DNA of 64,000 nucleotides, from assembly GCA_000827265.1 (NCBI GenBank), contig KN834793.1:261753-325752 (forward strand). The letters run 5' to 3'. This stretch comes from Collybiopsis luxurians FD-317 M1. Lineage: Eukaryota; Basidiomycota; Agaricomycetes; Agaricales; Omphalotaceae. Positions 1-11,299 of the stretch are shown piece after piece. Within the stretch, counting starts at the first letter, position 1. Every line of letters starts with the position of its first letter. The notes beneath the pieces were generated by a model. It saw only the letters and a list, made by a program, of their open reading frames with translations, was not told the DNA's origin and did no database searches. The position numbers and the translations under genes are program-made.

Positions 1-1256
1 GCCAATTGTGATCTATATGTGAGTAGCTTGCTGAGGACAGTGTATACTGGAAGGAGAGCACATGTGAAGCCATCCCATATGAACATTTTCTTTGGGGCAA
101 TGATGTTTGGATGATTTAACCTCTTCAAAAAAAAGGACATTTTGGTGGCTGATCTTTGACCATATTTAATGACATAGAAAGAACACCTCTTCTTTGCACA
201 GAGCAACATTTTTCCACCATGCTGCAGATCATTTAGAGTAGGATTTAGGATAACAGCATGGGAGCTATGCACTGATTCAAAGTTGGCAATGTAGCTGTAT
301 TCTTCAAGTTCATCAATGACCACTTTAGTTTGTATAGGTGGCCCACTCGGATGTCTTGTGCATTTCTGTTGTGTATTTTGTGGGGTCGCTGCAGACCATT
401 TCCTGCCTCTGCCTCCACCCATGCCATTTTTACCCTGCCTGTTTGTGCCTCTGCCACTGCCCTTTTTGGAGCTTCTGCCACTGCAACTGAGACTGCCTTT
501 GGATTGGGCCTTTGCCTTGTCCTTCTGTCCCTTCTTCTTCTTGTCCTTCTCAGGATTCTGGCTAATGTCTGGTTTGTCATTGCTTGTTGGATCCTTGTTG
601 TCCTTGCTTCGCTTGCACATGGGACTTATAACAGATGGCATTTCCTTGGATGAGGAAGGGGATGAAATTTGAGCAAGAGCCCTCATTGTAGACCAAGTAG
701 TAGGACTGGCCTGAGGGAGGGGTGAGAAAGAGGAAGAAGATGGTGGATAAGTGGGAGGTGACATTAGTACTGAAGATGGAACACATGTGAAAGGTTGACA
801 GGGAGTGAATAGGGTATCATCTATTGGGATGGCAAGCAGAAAGCAAGGAACTGAGAGCGACACCCCACAGTTGAGCCAACTCAGCTTGCATAGATCCCCT
901 TCTGAAAACACTGGTTCAGTGGGATCTATTGATTTGGCCTTGAAGAGCTTTTTAAGGAGAGGTGAATCAGGGACATTGTATAGATAGAATTGGGAGGTAA
1001 ACAATTCTTTTGGTTGTTCAGATATCTTCCTGTGGAGACCTGAAATAGGCATCGAGGGAAAGGCAAAAGGAACTGGGAAGATGGGAAACCCATTCAATGA
1101 GTAACAGAAAACAATAATAGAGGCATTGGTAGACATTTCCAGTGGTGGTGGTTTGAAGACAAATTGTTCACCTGTGCAACAATGATCTTTGCCACAATTT
1201 CTCACTAGCATCCTTGGGTGCCTATCTGGTACATGTTTTTGACTCCCACATAGCAT
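1..1256 (-). CDS. Kinase-like protein, long exon, cut by left edge
   Basis: An uninterrupted frame runs from an ATG at 1256 to base 1 (418 codons, no stop), so the gene continues off the window. The first ~165 residues show no domain I know. Residues ~165-330 are Ser/Pro-rich, then Lys/Gly/Ser-rich and probably disordered. The last ~90 residues look like a protein-kinase N-lobe: a beta3-like V-I-K, a helix, then L-K-R-L-N-H-P-N-I-I and a hinge-like A-L-L-P-V-Y stretch. The catalytic loop would lie outside the window, so activity cannot be judged. The true start may be further upstream: an in-frame stop sits just 5' of 1256, beside a possible splice acceptor. The frame stays open although this is a strongly CpG-poor region, which argues for selection. 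Function is unknown; the kinase-like call is from motif reading. Confidence 0.55.
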   Translation of the reverse strand, partial: MLCGSQKHVPDRHPRMLVRNCGKDHCCTGEQFVFKPPPLEMSTNASIIVFCYSLNGFPIFPVPFAFPSMPISGLHRKISEQPKELFTSQFYLYNVPDSPLLKKLFKAKSIDPTEPVFSEGDLCKLSWLNCGVSLSVPCFLLAIPIDDTLFTPCQPFTCVPSSVLMSPPTYPPSSSSFSPLPQASPTTWSTMRALAQISSPSSSKEMPSVISPMCKRSKDNKDPTSNDKPDISQNPEKDKKKKGQKDKAKAQSKGSLSCSGRSSKKGSGRGTNRQGKNGMGGGRGRKWSAATPQNTQQKCTRHPSGPPIQTKVVIDELEEYSYIANFESVHSSHAVILNPTLNDLQHGGKMLLCAKKRCSFYVIKYGQRSATKMSFFLKRLNHPNIIAPKKMFIWDGFTCALLPVYTVLSKLLTYRSQL

Positions 1257-2300
1257 GTTTTTACTGAAAACTCCTTAGCTGTCTGACAACACCACTAGTA
1301 CCAGTCACCAACCTTAACACAGAGCCACCTGTCCTAGTGGTTCTTGACCCCAGTTCCACAAATACCATTCCAGGTCAATATTTTCCTTCAGGAAGCTTCC
1401 TTGTAGTATCACAGGAAGCTCACAGTCTCCCATTCTGCCTGCGATGCCATTGTCAATAACCAAAGTGTTGGATGCAGTAACACAGGACTGCCTCATTAAA
1501 TTGTGTGATTTCAAAACAGACCAGTAGTTCAAAAGGTACAGGGTGCAGCAGCAGCTCCAGTCCAGATGCTCAAGAGTATATTGGTGCATAATCTTCCATA
1601 CTTGCAAATGATTTTCAATCTGATCACTGGTTCAAATAGGAATTCAGAGCAGGCCACTGGGAAAAGGAGTATCATAAGCTCTCTAGTTTCTGATTCTATA
1701 GTTTATGATTACTCAGTTCATTTTAGTCTGGTTGTAATTGTTCAATTGTGAGGCACTCAAATGTTCCCTGAAGCAGCAGCCTTTCATATTGGATTGTGGC
1801 ATAAAGAAGACTGCTGGTGGAGGAATGCAAAACTCTTTGCTTGTCAAGTGTGTTGCTTTCAAAAAAGCTTTACTAATGCTGGTGCTGAACAGCAACCTAA
1901 ATCTTCCAGGAATCCTCTCATACTGTGCCTGAATGTTGAGTTCAAGCTGAAAGCAGAGGAAGTCAACCTGGAAGTCCAGATGGAGCACATATCTGACAAT
2001 TAGGAAATCGTGGATGTGGAATGGGAAGTTATCTATTGGAAGCTTGAAGCTATTGAAAAGACTGGTGCAAACTCAGCAAACTCCTTATCATTTACTTGGC
2101 CATGCAGTAGAGTACTCTGCTGATCACAACATTTTTGTGCAGGATGCATTGCTGCAGGTGAGAAGTCAAGCAAATGTTGATACAGTGCATATAGTTCATG
2201 CAGATATCTTCAAATACTTGTTCAGCTTGTTTTCAGAACAAATCCCACTCAATCACATATGAGTAGCTTCCAACTGCCATCAACAATTTTGCTACAAAAG
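1257..2300 (-). other. Possible upstream exons of the kinase-like gene
   Basis: Two minus-strand open stretches, 1314-1607 and 1713-1988, read like ordinary protein and lie just upstream of the kinase-like frame, so they may be its 5' exons. I could not fix splice sites between them, and I recognise no domain. CpG is nearly absent. Confidence 0.25.
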
Positions 2301-2361
2301 TAATTTATTCAATTTGAAGACTTCTGCACTATGCGAGTCTACTGCAAGGACCAAGCTGGAA

Positions 2362-2650
2362 CTAGATATGATGGCAGAGGCCATTTTGATAAGAGAAGCA
2401 CCCATCATTAATTGACTGAGGTGTTGATAGAGGGGTAAGAGGGACATGAAGACAAGGTGCAGAGTGAGTGTCTTGGTGTAGGATTCTCATCACAATTTTC
2501 ACATTCAGCAGAGGAAAGGGTTGCATCAGTAGATGTTCATGTGAATGATCACTAGCTGGTTGCATTGAGTTTGGGTCCTGATGCACTAGACTCAACTGAT
2601 TAGATGATTTCTCGAGTGGCAGCTGCTGTTTTGAATTGGGAAGCATAAAG
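2362..2650 (-). pseudogene. TM-family exon 2 relic, CpG-decayed
   Basis: Read on the minus strand this matches the exon 2 region of the TM-family gene at 39.7-41.0 kb: the codons around the N-P-Y-E-Y-P-P motif and the start of the hydrophobic hairpin are still visible. The copy has stops in the family frame and no neighbouring exons. Many differences from the 40.5 kb gene are CG to TG or CA. It is a dead fragment. Confidence 0.6.
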
Positions 2651-3701
2651 TGACAGTTGATATCTTTTCATCAGTCTGTCTTCAACACATTCATACTAAA
2701 ATTAATCTTACTTATTTCCATCTTCATGCAATGGCAGGATTTCTTTTTTTGATGCAGCTCTATTGCATGGAACATGAATCCAAAAGTATTTATTGATTAA
2801 TGTTAGATGACAAATGCCATATCATCCTTTTTTTCAAGGCCTGAGTTGGGCTAAATGCTTTAGAAAGAGTAGGTGAGTTAGCTTGAGCTAGAGCTTCCTT
2901 GATATCACTTCGCTCCTAACAACAAAGAACATTTTTTTAATAGTCTGTATGCTATGGGTTACTGGTCATTACTCCACATCCTCTGCAATGCTGCATATCA
3001 GAGATTAGACACATCTCTCTTATTTCTGTCTGTGATTCATCTTTTTTTGAGTTATTATTATCTCCTGATAATAAATTCCTTGACTTGGGATGGGTTCATC
3101 TCATCCCCTCTCTCTCATATGATGCTGTGAGCAGGGACCAACTGTTTTTATATGAGTGCCAATGAGACTTACAGACCTGCCTGTGAAATGTCAAATCTGT
3201 AGAAGAAAAGGTTAATCACCTCTCTCAACAGGGGTATTCAAGCACCGGACTTGTACATGTGATGCGCAAAGTGTGATGGCCCACAACCCACAAGTCTATG
3301 TGTATTGATATCAGGTAATCAGGTAATTAACCAAGTAACATAGTGTATGTACAGGATCTATGAGTACCAAAAGCAGCATGCAATATGATACATTTTCAGT
3401 TACAATGTCCAAATGCATGTGTAACAGATGCATAATATAACAAATAGGCTGCAACAAAGTAAAGAGTGTATTCAGGGCATAATAACTTAAGCAAAAGTAG
3501 ACCATCATGCAGAGACAGCAATACCAATCCAGTAGAAATCCAGGAGTCAGACACAGGTGAAAAGACAGGGAAATGGACCTCCAGACTGATAATAAAGCCA
3601 TCCAGTGGCTTCCTCTACAGCCCTTGCTCACACCAAAACAGCACAGCCATCAGTGTATTACTAAGTCACACCTTTTCTCCCAAGTATCTTGAGGTGGCAG
3701 T
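2651..3701. other. CpG-poor spacer, no gene seen
   Basis: This kilobase is AT- and TG/CA-rich with almost no CpG. Short frames exist on both strands, but none shows a domain, a paralogue in the window or a convincing splice pattern. Confidence 0.5.
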
Positions 3702-4607
3702 TTAGTGGTTATTTGAATCAGAATTGGAAGTGCGATTTTGAACTGAGCTATGGTTATAAAACATAGGTGAAGTGATGAGCACTGTTAAAATATTTTGGGG
3801 ATTGGGGGGTGGAGTTGCTATGATGATACCCTGCAAATAACCCACAAAACAACCCAGTGAGCTCATTGTTTGATCAGATATGCTCAAAGCTCATACTCAC
3901 TATAACATTCCAGCCATTGTAATCAATCCTATTACAGAACTGTTTTCCATCAAACTGATGGCTGCTACAGTAGTTCCCACAAAAGCCACTAGTGGATGCC
4001 AATTGAACAATGTTTGTGACTGCAATGACTCAGTCAAATCATTGTTGGAAGAGGAGACATGGGGCAGATCTCTTGACCCAGGATCCTCTTCACAATGTTC
4101 ACACCTAGAAGTTCCAGACTCAGGGGATTCTGTGCTTTCAAATGAGCCATTACAGGCAGGCTGTGGACTTGAATCCTGCAACCCTCAAGTTGACTGGTTA
4201 CTGGCAAACTGAGTATGGCCTGAATTTGCTGCAGCTGGGCTAGCAACTCATTGACTGCCAGCAGCTGAAGAGTTAGACAAGTTACAACACAGACTTGGAG
4301 TAAGAGGGAGCTGGCAGAGATGACAGTGATGATACAGGAAGCCTGAGGAGTTGAAAAGGAATAAGTAACAATATATTAAGTTGAAGAAAGCAACAAATGA
4401 CTGAGGTTCAGCTGTAGGGTTATTGAAAGATGGGAGGGAGATCAGGCTCATTGAAGAGGGCTCAGCTGCTGAGTTCACAATTTGAGTAGCAATAGAATAC
4501 AGTGGACTAGAAGGAGACAAAGATAAGGAAGGGGTCAGAGACAATGAAGAGACAGGAAGAGACTTGGATAGCTCTGGCATTGAGCTTCGCCAGAGCTTCA
4601 GAGACAT
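3702..4607 (-). pseudogene. TM-family pseudogene b, CpG-decayed
   Basis: Family features are recognisable in order: an exon 1 starting M-S-L-K-L at 4607 and rich in Ser/Pro, an exon 2 beginning near 4342, a hydrophobic hairpin near 3900-4010 and an intron 2 donor (ATA|GTGAGT) in the usual place. The intron 1 donor, TC|GTTCGT in intact relatives, is TC|ATTTGT here, so GT is lost through CG to CA change. The family frame of exon 2 also meets a stop soon after the acceptor (near 4285). It probably makes no full-length protein. The piece at 3702-3887 may be its last exon. Confidence 0.6.
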
Positions 4608-4629
4608 TGGTAGTTGAAAATAAGACATA

Positions 4630-6720
4630 AGTTAGGGAAGATGAGAATAAATGGAGTGAAAAGTATGGGCCTTCAGGCTTTTCTATAGATGCTCTGTCAT
4701 TCTATCAACCTTTGCCATGATGTGTAAGGCAACTTGTAAGGAGAGAATCAAATCTGGAGTTTAAGTTACCTCTCCAGGAACAGCTGCAAGCCTGAGGTCA
4801 GCTGCATTTAGTACAATAGAAATAGCAAACACTGATTGAGGAATCCATAATAGGTGTAATTTGGTTAACAGCTTTGACTGTGCAACCTCATGGCCCCACC
4901 TCTTCTTAGTTCTATACACTTCTTGTCTGACCTTCATTAGGCTGCTTATTTGGTACCGGGCCATACAATGGATGTCCTTACTCTGTGTCACACTGGGCCT
5001 TGTCTGAAACTAATGATTTTTCTTGTCATCATTCTGGCACCTTGCAGCTAGAGAACCTCTATTGCTGTTTGCCTATGTCCTGCTGTCTACCTCATGCTGA
5101 GGCCTCAAATGTAGGCATGTAGTATTACCCAATGCCCTTGATGGGCTTGTCCAATCACCGATGCTATCAAAACAAGTACCACAGTCTGGCACAATGCTTT
5201 CGATCATGACTGTGAAGATTTCTCTCTTTCTAGTGGCAATTGCCACTGAGGAATCTATCCAAATCAAGATATGTTAGTGACATGTGAAAGTCCTAAGAGC
5301 AAAGACAAGAGATGAAGTATGCAAGATTGTATAGTTGGTAAAATTGGTAGAGTAAAGAGATACACATCTGATAGCTCTCCTGAGTCTTGTTGCTCCTCAT
5401 ATGTGCCCTCTGCTCACTGAATGAGTATCAAAACTGCTGTTAAAATAGCTGATTACACTGAACTGAGTGTCAAAGCTGCAACAAGGCTGCAAACAAGGAA
5501 ATTCTGAGCAGAAGCAAAATAGAGCCATCATTGATCTAGACTCAACACATGGAAGTGGGATGGCGTATACAAGGCTGGGTAGTGAATGTGCAATGAGTGC
5601 AATGAGTTGTTAAGTAGTGAGCTGTCAATGTGTCAATGTGACACCACTCTTGAGGGAATCAATAGGAAACAAAACTGAGGCAATCACAATCAAAGCATCT
5701 GCACTGATCTGGGCCTATATTTGGATGTTATGGCATCAAGTATCCAAGAAAATTCAACTACAAGGATGGTTCCTTCATTTCATTCTGGCCTTTTACTAAT
5801 GGGCACTGACAAACACATTTTTGGTGTTAGTAGATGTGCTGCTAGATAGAGGAGTAAGACAACAAAGAAAATCATGTCAGTTAATTGCTGGATGAAATCA
5901 GGGTCACCTTCTGCAATAAAGGCAATCTGCTATTCCTTGGGGACAATCACAGCTGAAAGGAGTCAGGGGTAAATGTTGTTACTGTGAACAATGACAAAAT
6001 ATCCTCATGTTCAACCACAGTTGTTCTACCTATATTGCTGAAGGAAAAAATTCCAAAAAAATTCAGTAATCAGTAACCACTACTTGTTCAAAATGCCATA
6101 AATGCACTTGCCACAATGGGCATTGTACTGCTTACACAGTTATACTAACAGTAGATCAGCTAGTATTTTATGCTAAACTGGTTGTTCAGGAATTGGACCT
6201 TGGCCGGTAAGATAAATATTCTATCCTATCCTATCTGGTAAACACAAACCAATAAATTTGAACCCATGCATGGAGGTGATTGCACAGAGGTTAAAAAGAA
6301 ATAAGCATGAAACTTTCCAGTTCAGTCACCTTAGTCTCTGGTAAGCAGATGACAATACACACTGACAGTTATGAATGATGTATGTATTCTATCTAAAATA
6401 AGTAAAGCATTTGCAACATTTGAAGATCCAAAAATTCAAAACAAGATATGATGGAGAAAATTCATGGCATGATAATGAAAGAAAGTAAGCCACCATACAG
6501 AAATGGAAAATGTAAATTGGATAGAGATCCAGGCATCAGGATGTGAAAAGGATAGGGAAAAAAATCTGCCAGATGCGATCAAATTTGAAGGATCTACTCA
6601 TATGGATAGAGTTATCTCCAAATGTCCATCAGTCTTCTCTCAAAGTCTCACCGAGATGGCACAACTATCAGTGTGCAAGTTTGCTTTCCCTCTTCTCGCT
6701 GTCTTGGGGTAGCACTTGAA
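4630..6720. other. CpG-poor spacer, no gene seen
   Basis: About 2 kb with few CpGs and only short, unrelated frames (for example minus 4761-4991 and plus 5617-5799). A short TATCC-type repeat lies near 6215-6236. I find no domain and no paralogue elsewhere in the window. Confidence 0.45.
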
Positions 6721-6723
6721 TGG

Positions 6724-7609
6724 CTATGGTTCTCCTGAGGTGGCATTAAAATGTTTATAAATTACAGGAGTGTAATAGTGAATATGAATGTTGCAAGCAT
6801 TGTAAATCTGGCCCAATATATGGCAGTTTTGGGAACCATCCAAAACAGTATTTGGGGTGGTCAAATTGGTCCCTTGATAAACAATAATACTATGCACACA
6901 AGTTATAAACTTCCTTAGCTCATTGACCAAATTGTGAAAAAACAATACTCACCAGAACATTCCAATTACTGTAATCAGATTTACTACAGAAGCAATATTA
7001 TCAGATTTGAATGCTGTTGTAGCAAGGGATAAGGTCTTTGCAGAGAACATCCAAGTCAGAGCACAAAATAAGTAGAGTGGATGCCATTTCCTAAAGATTT
7101 GTGACAGCCAAGAATTATTCAAGGGATTGGAAGAGGAGGCATAGGGCAGAGAACCTGACACAGCCTTTTTATGAAGACATTCACATTTGGGATGGGAGAG
7201 TGTTTTAGATTTAGCAGCTCGTGCACTATCATTGGCAGAGTGTGAATTTGGATTCTGCAACACTGGAATCATATGGTCACTGGTGGGTCAAGTGTGGGTT
7301 GGATCTGTTGCAGCCGGACTAGGAACTCCATGACTGGTAGCTGTAACATGAGCCAATGGAGGCTCAGGGAAAGAAACAGCTGATGGTTGTAAAAGTGACA
7401 GTGAAGATATGGGGAGCCTGAGAAATTGGAATTAAAAGTAAGCAATGAGATAGAAATGAGGAGAAAGCAACAAATGGATGAGATATGGAGGCTCTGTCAT
7501 TGATCATTGAGATGAGGCTCAGATATGATTTGGAGTCTGAGCTCATGAGTGGGATCTGAGAGATAGCAGAATTTGAAGAAACAGAAGAAGTCCTGTTTCC
7601 AGAAGCCAA
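6724..7609 (-). pseudogene. TM-family pseudogene c, CpG-decayed
   Basis: This has the same layout as pseudogene b: a Ser-rich exon 1 (frame 7609-7364), an exon 2 piece with the hydrophobic hairpin (7272-6949) and a possible last exon (6945-6724). The intron 1 donor reads CC|ATTTGT where intact genes have TC|GTTCGT or GTCCGT, so the GT is gone. The frames do not join into one protein by GT-AG splicing that I can find. CpG is almost absent, in keeping with the surrounding domain. Confidence 0.5.
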
Positions 7610-7815
7610 AGGTGATGAGGAATCAACAGATAACTCTGAATATGAAGGAGTCAGATACCACCAGAGTGCCAGAGATATAAATAATCAAAGAAAAATCATG
7701 AGACGAGGACAAGGAAGGCTGTGGTGAATGGAGAGGACAAGGGGAGGTGCAGTTTACAAAGAATTTTGAATATGAGTTTTTTTATACCAGCAGCTTTTTT
7801 TTTCATGTCATGATA

Positions 7816-8312
7816 CAGTGCTTTGCATAATTCTGTGCCCCTTCAGAATTTGCACCACTGTTTAGTTTTATTTGTGTGATGGTACCTTGGCCCCAGGTAT
7901 GGCATGCCGAGGCCTTTTCCTCGACACCTCCCTTGATGTCCACAGCATTCCCTGGGAGGTAATTCTCTTCTGCTTGCAACAGGCTCTTCAACAATGTCAA
8001 TCTATATTATTCTCTAACTGTTTCTTGCTTCTTACCCATATTGGTGGAAATTTCAAAGACTTGAGGATGACCAAGTACCCAGATGAGCATGTGGGACAGG
8101 ACTCTCTCTGCATTTCTCTGCATCTACTTATCACTCAATACTTTCTATAGGATTAGATATCTTGTTGTAGGATTGGAAATATGGATGTAGGGCTAAGTAC
8201 AGAGATGGATTTTTGGCTGCACACACAGACACCCTTCAGGTGCGCAGTTCACATAAATACAAGTAAATAGTGGCACAGATTCTGAAGGGGCACAGAATTA
8301 TGCAAAGCACTG
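7816..8312. mobile_element. MITE, Tc1/mariner-like, 497 bp
   Basis: The ends are inverted repeats of about 34 identical bases, starting CAGTGCTTTGCATAATTCTG (7816 onward, and the reverse complement ending at 8312). Both ends are flanked by TA (7814-7815 and 8313-8314), the target duplication of the Tc1/mariner superfamily. The interior has no convincing transposase; the 92-codon plus-strand frame at 7872-8150 resembles nothing I know. It is best read as a non-autonomous element. Confidence 0.8.
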
Positions 8313-9041
8313 TACGGTACCAGCAAGTGTCAGTATTATGACCCACCTGGATTCAAATTAACACTGTCACTGATGGGCACTAGAGTGAGAACAAAAAAGT
8401 TATCTGCATGGGCTGGAACTGAACCCATTCAACAAAGAAGTTTGAAAATTGATTCCACAAAAGGAACAAAACAAAACAATCTGAACAATCGCCGCTGTGT
8501 GATGCACTGCAATCTACATATTTCAAGTTTAGTACACACTCTTAGTACTGTCCAAAACAGCAAGCTCAAGAGCTCTTCATAACTGTTGAAATCTTTGTCA
8601 TTGGCAAGCTTGCATGTCTATCATCCTTAAAATCAGTTTCCGAGAAGGTGAAGGAATGCTTATGATCTTTCTTCAGGCTGGAATGTAATTCTTGCCAGGT
8701 TATGCAGTCCATAGTGGACAAATAGTGGACTACAATGTCCTTGTGTAAACCGGAATAAGACAGTCACAAATAAATTACCTGTACACCATCAACATTCATC
8801 CCAAAGTCCTTTTCCGAGTGGTTCGCCTCGGATGTCTCTACTAAGTAGACAGACTGATAGTTAGTACACTGAGTATGGCCCCATTGTACATTTTAAAATG
8901 CTGTTGAATCAAATGCGACCAAAACAGCACCCTCGTTACAGCTTTTCTGAAGAGCTATATCTGAAAGACCCAGGAACAACACGAAATGCATTGCAATAGT
9001 TGATTATATTCATACCACAGATGTGCACAGGTCAAAGGAAA
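8313..9041. other. Spacer at the edge of a CpG-poor domain
   Basis: No gene is seen. CpG frequency rises from about 8.75 kb onward, so this stretch holds the right boundary of the CpG-poor domain that starts the window. Confidence 0.5.
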
Positions 9042-9448
9042 TTATAACTCCCCTTGATCTGTTGCCTTCTCTCTCTCACTTCTCAGCTCCTTACCTCTCT
9101 CCCTTCCACAGATTTTGAACAGCGGAGTACATCGCTCAACTTGTCTCCCTGCTGTCTCCAGATGGACAGTATTGTGGGGAGAGATACTGAAACACTTGGC
9201 AGAAGAACACGGATGCCCCCGGGAGGTCAATAACACTGTTACCAACGAGTTCGCTTGGTGGCAGAGGTATGGGAGAATGGGCAAGATCAGAGCGGACATT
9301 ATTTGGCTCAAAATCATTGTCAGGTTCTGCAACAGGAATAACCTGCAATTCCTCAGAATCGAAGTGGTAGCAGATGGGATTTCAGGATTGGAAGGGCCCT
9401 CCTTTGGCTGATCTTCCTTTCTCTCTGGTGTAAGAAATAGGTCCACAA
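9042..9448 (-). pseudogene. Detached last exon of a TM-family gene
   Basis: The minus strand carries the conserved stretch seen in exon 3 of the TM genes at 16 and 20 kb (P-V-A-E-P near 9340, then a Pro-rich run). Its two parts are in different frames: one fits 9446-9360, the other 9348-9136. It lies 250 bp downstream of a TM gene that already ends in a stop, so it is a relic of that gene's former 3' end. Confidence 0.55.
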
Positions 9449-9701
9449 ATCACTCAACTAATTCAGCCTCAGAGTTTTTCAATGAGAGTTGAGCACAGAA
9501 AATATAATGCATCAGTATGCACTAGATGTGAAGTCCCAGAAACAAACATAAAAGTACATTGAAGTAAGGGATTTGTGAGGCTCATAATATAAACAAACAC
9601 ACAGCTCTTGTTTGCTTGTTCTTCCTAAGCCCTTCACTTCTTTCTCATTTCTTCTCCGCTTCTTGCCTCTGTCCCTCTGAGCCCTCCTATGTCTCCACCT
9701 C

Positions 9702-10400
9702 TTATTTGAATGTTACTGCACCAACACCTAAGCCAACTCCAAGGGTCCCCATAACTAGAATGAAGCGTATTAGTAGAGACTGGATTCGTGCACGTCTATG
9801 TTCAGGAGGGTGATGGGTTGATGACCCTGCTGGCGGATAATCAAATGGGTTGGGGCTAGCGCGCCGTGTTGGACTTGGGTCCGCAGTTGTTGGAATTGAC
9901 TGGGAGGTATTGGACAAAGCTGACTGGGAGTTATCGGACAAAGTCAACCGGTCAGTGTTAGTCAAAGTCGGTCCGGGGGCTTGGTGCCTTGCAGATTGAG
10001 GCTGGGATAATGCAGACTCAAAGGAGGAGGAAGCAAGTGTAGGTGAAGTTGAAGATGGAAGTGTAGGTAGCCTGAGAGATTGGAAAGAGAAGTAAACAAG
10101 GTTACAGTAAATGCGAGAAAGAAAGGTAACGAACGAATTTGATGCTGAGGTATTGTTATCCAATGATAGGCTCGGGTTCGGAGTCGGGCTCAGACTCATA
10201 TATGACGAATCTAAAGAGGACTTGGATTCTGAGTTTGGGAGGATCTGAGAGGTGGCGGCCGTAGGGTCTGAAGAATTGGAAGGAGAGGAAGAGTTTTCAT
10301 CATTTCTTTGGAATGACGAAGGAGCCAAAGACGATAATGGGTCTGCAGATAATTTCGAAGATAGCAGCGTAGCCGGGCGCGACTCAAACTTCGGAGACAT
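9702..10400 (-). CDS. TM-family protein, short form (G1)
   Basis: There are two exons, 10400-10135 and 10071-9702, with a 63-nt phase-2 intron (TC|GTTCGT to CTCAG|G), giving 211 residues. The intron is also open in frame, but its ends are conserved in every paralogue. Residues 1-88 are Ser-rich and start M-S-P-K-F-E. Exon 2 is Ser/Pro/Gln-rich, carries N-P-F-D-Y-P-P and ends with one hydrophobic segment (about the last 24 residues), then TAA. Long paralogues have two such segments and a further exon, so this is a C-terminally shortened form, perhaps a tail-anchored protein. Function is unknown. It faces away from repeat block U1 and CBM52 gene A. Confidence 0.6.
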   Translation of the reverse strand: MSPKFESRPATLLSSKLSADPLSSLAPSSFQRNDENSSSPSNSSDPTAATSQILPNSESKSSLDSSYMSLSPTPNPSLSLDNNTSASNSFVTFLSRIYCNLVYFSFQSLRLPTLPSSTSPTLASSSFESALSQPQSARHQAPGPTLTNTDRLTLSDNSQSALSNTSQSIPTTADPSPTRRASPNPFDYPPAGSSTHHPPEHRRARIQSLLIRFILVMGTLGVGLGVGAVTFK

Positions 10401-10416
10401 TGTTAGCTGAAGGAGG

Positions 10417-10467
10417 AAGAAAGGTCAAGAGGGAAGAAAGGTCAAGAGGGAAGAAAGGTCAAGAGGG
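10417..10467. repeat. 17-bp minisatellite, three copies
   Basis: The unit AAGAAAGGTCAAGAGGG occurs three times in perfect tandem, just upstream of the start codon of the 9.7 kb TM gene, within its 5' leader or promoter. Confidence 0.85.
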
Positions 10468-11299
10468 AAGAGACGATAACATTCAATCTGAAGACAGATT
10501 CGTCATCACGACATGTCTGTTTTTCCGCCAGGCTGCCATGAGGCAGTTGCTAAGAGGGGGTTGGGCAGCAGCGCCGCTCAAATTTTGACCAAGACAAATG
10601 GGACCTGCGTCGAAGAGACGAAGTTGGAGTTGTGAGTTGTGGTGTATGCGTCAAAGAAGAGAGGTAGGCGTCTAAAATTTAACCTTTTTCCCCAAGCAAT
10701 CCGGAAGCTTTAGTTTAATCTGCCTGGCTGACGTCATCCTCTTTGACATTCCCCTTCTCCCTTTCACGCAGAGTCAGATAGGCTCCCGAACAGACTAATG
10801 GCCACATCTTAAACAGCAGAGATATATGCAGTTGATCAAGGGGAAGAATTTCGACACTCGTGTCTTCTATGCCGTATAACTACATGGCACACAAATCATC
10901 TAAGAAGTCCGAAAAGTTCATGAAATATCGTTTAAGTGTAGTATTCGCTTGTCCTCGTTCTTAGCCATTTACCCTAGTTATTTGGTTCCTGCACTGTTCA
11001 TATCTCTTTCTGACCTTCTTCCTCCATTCCGCAAACCCCAAATAATGCAGCGTATCGTTATTGGCACCCCCTAGCGCCGTGCAGTCAAGAGCATGTGGGC
11101 GTCTGAGTAAGCACCCGTTTTATTTACCTCATCTCGTTCGCTCCAGGCTTGGCATTCGAACTTTCGACCAACCAAACATTCAAGCAGACCTAGGAGTACC
11201 TCCAACGCACTCCTACAAAGGGTATACATAATCTACTCATCAAACTTAGCTTTGGCAAACTCGAAGAATCCGAGTCATTCTTCAACTAGCACTATGATC
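10468..11299. other. Intergenic region between TM gene and block U1
   Basis: No gene is supported. The left part must hold the promoter of the minus-strand TM gene. Composition is CpG-normal. Confidence 0.5.

Noticed and set aside
9136..9411. Plus-strand frame 9115-9411
   Set aside because: It is a shadow of the TM-family exon 3 relic on the other strand.
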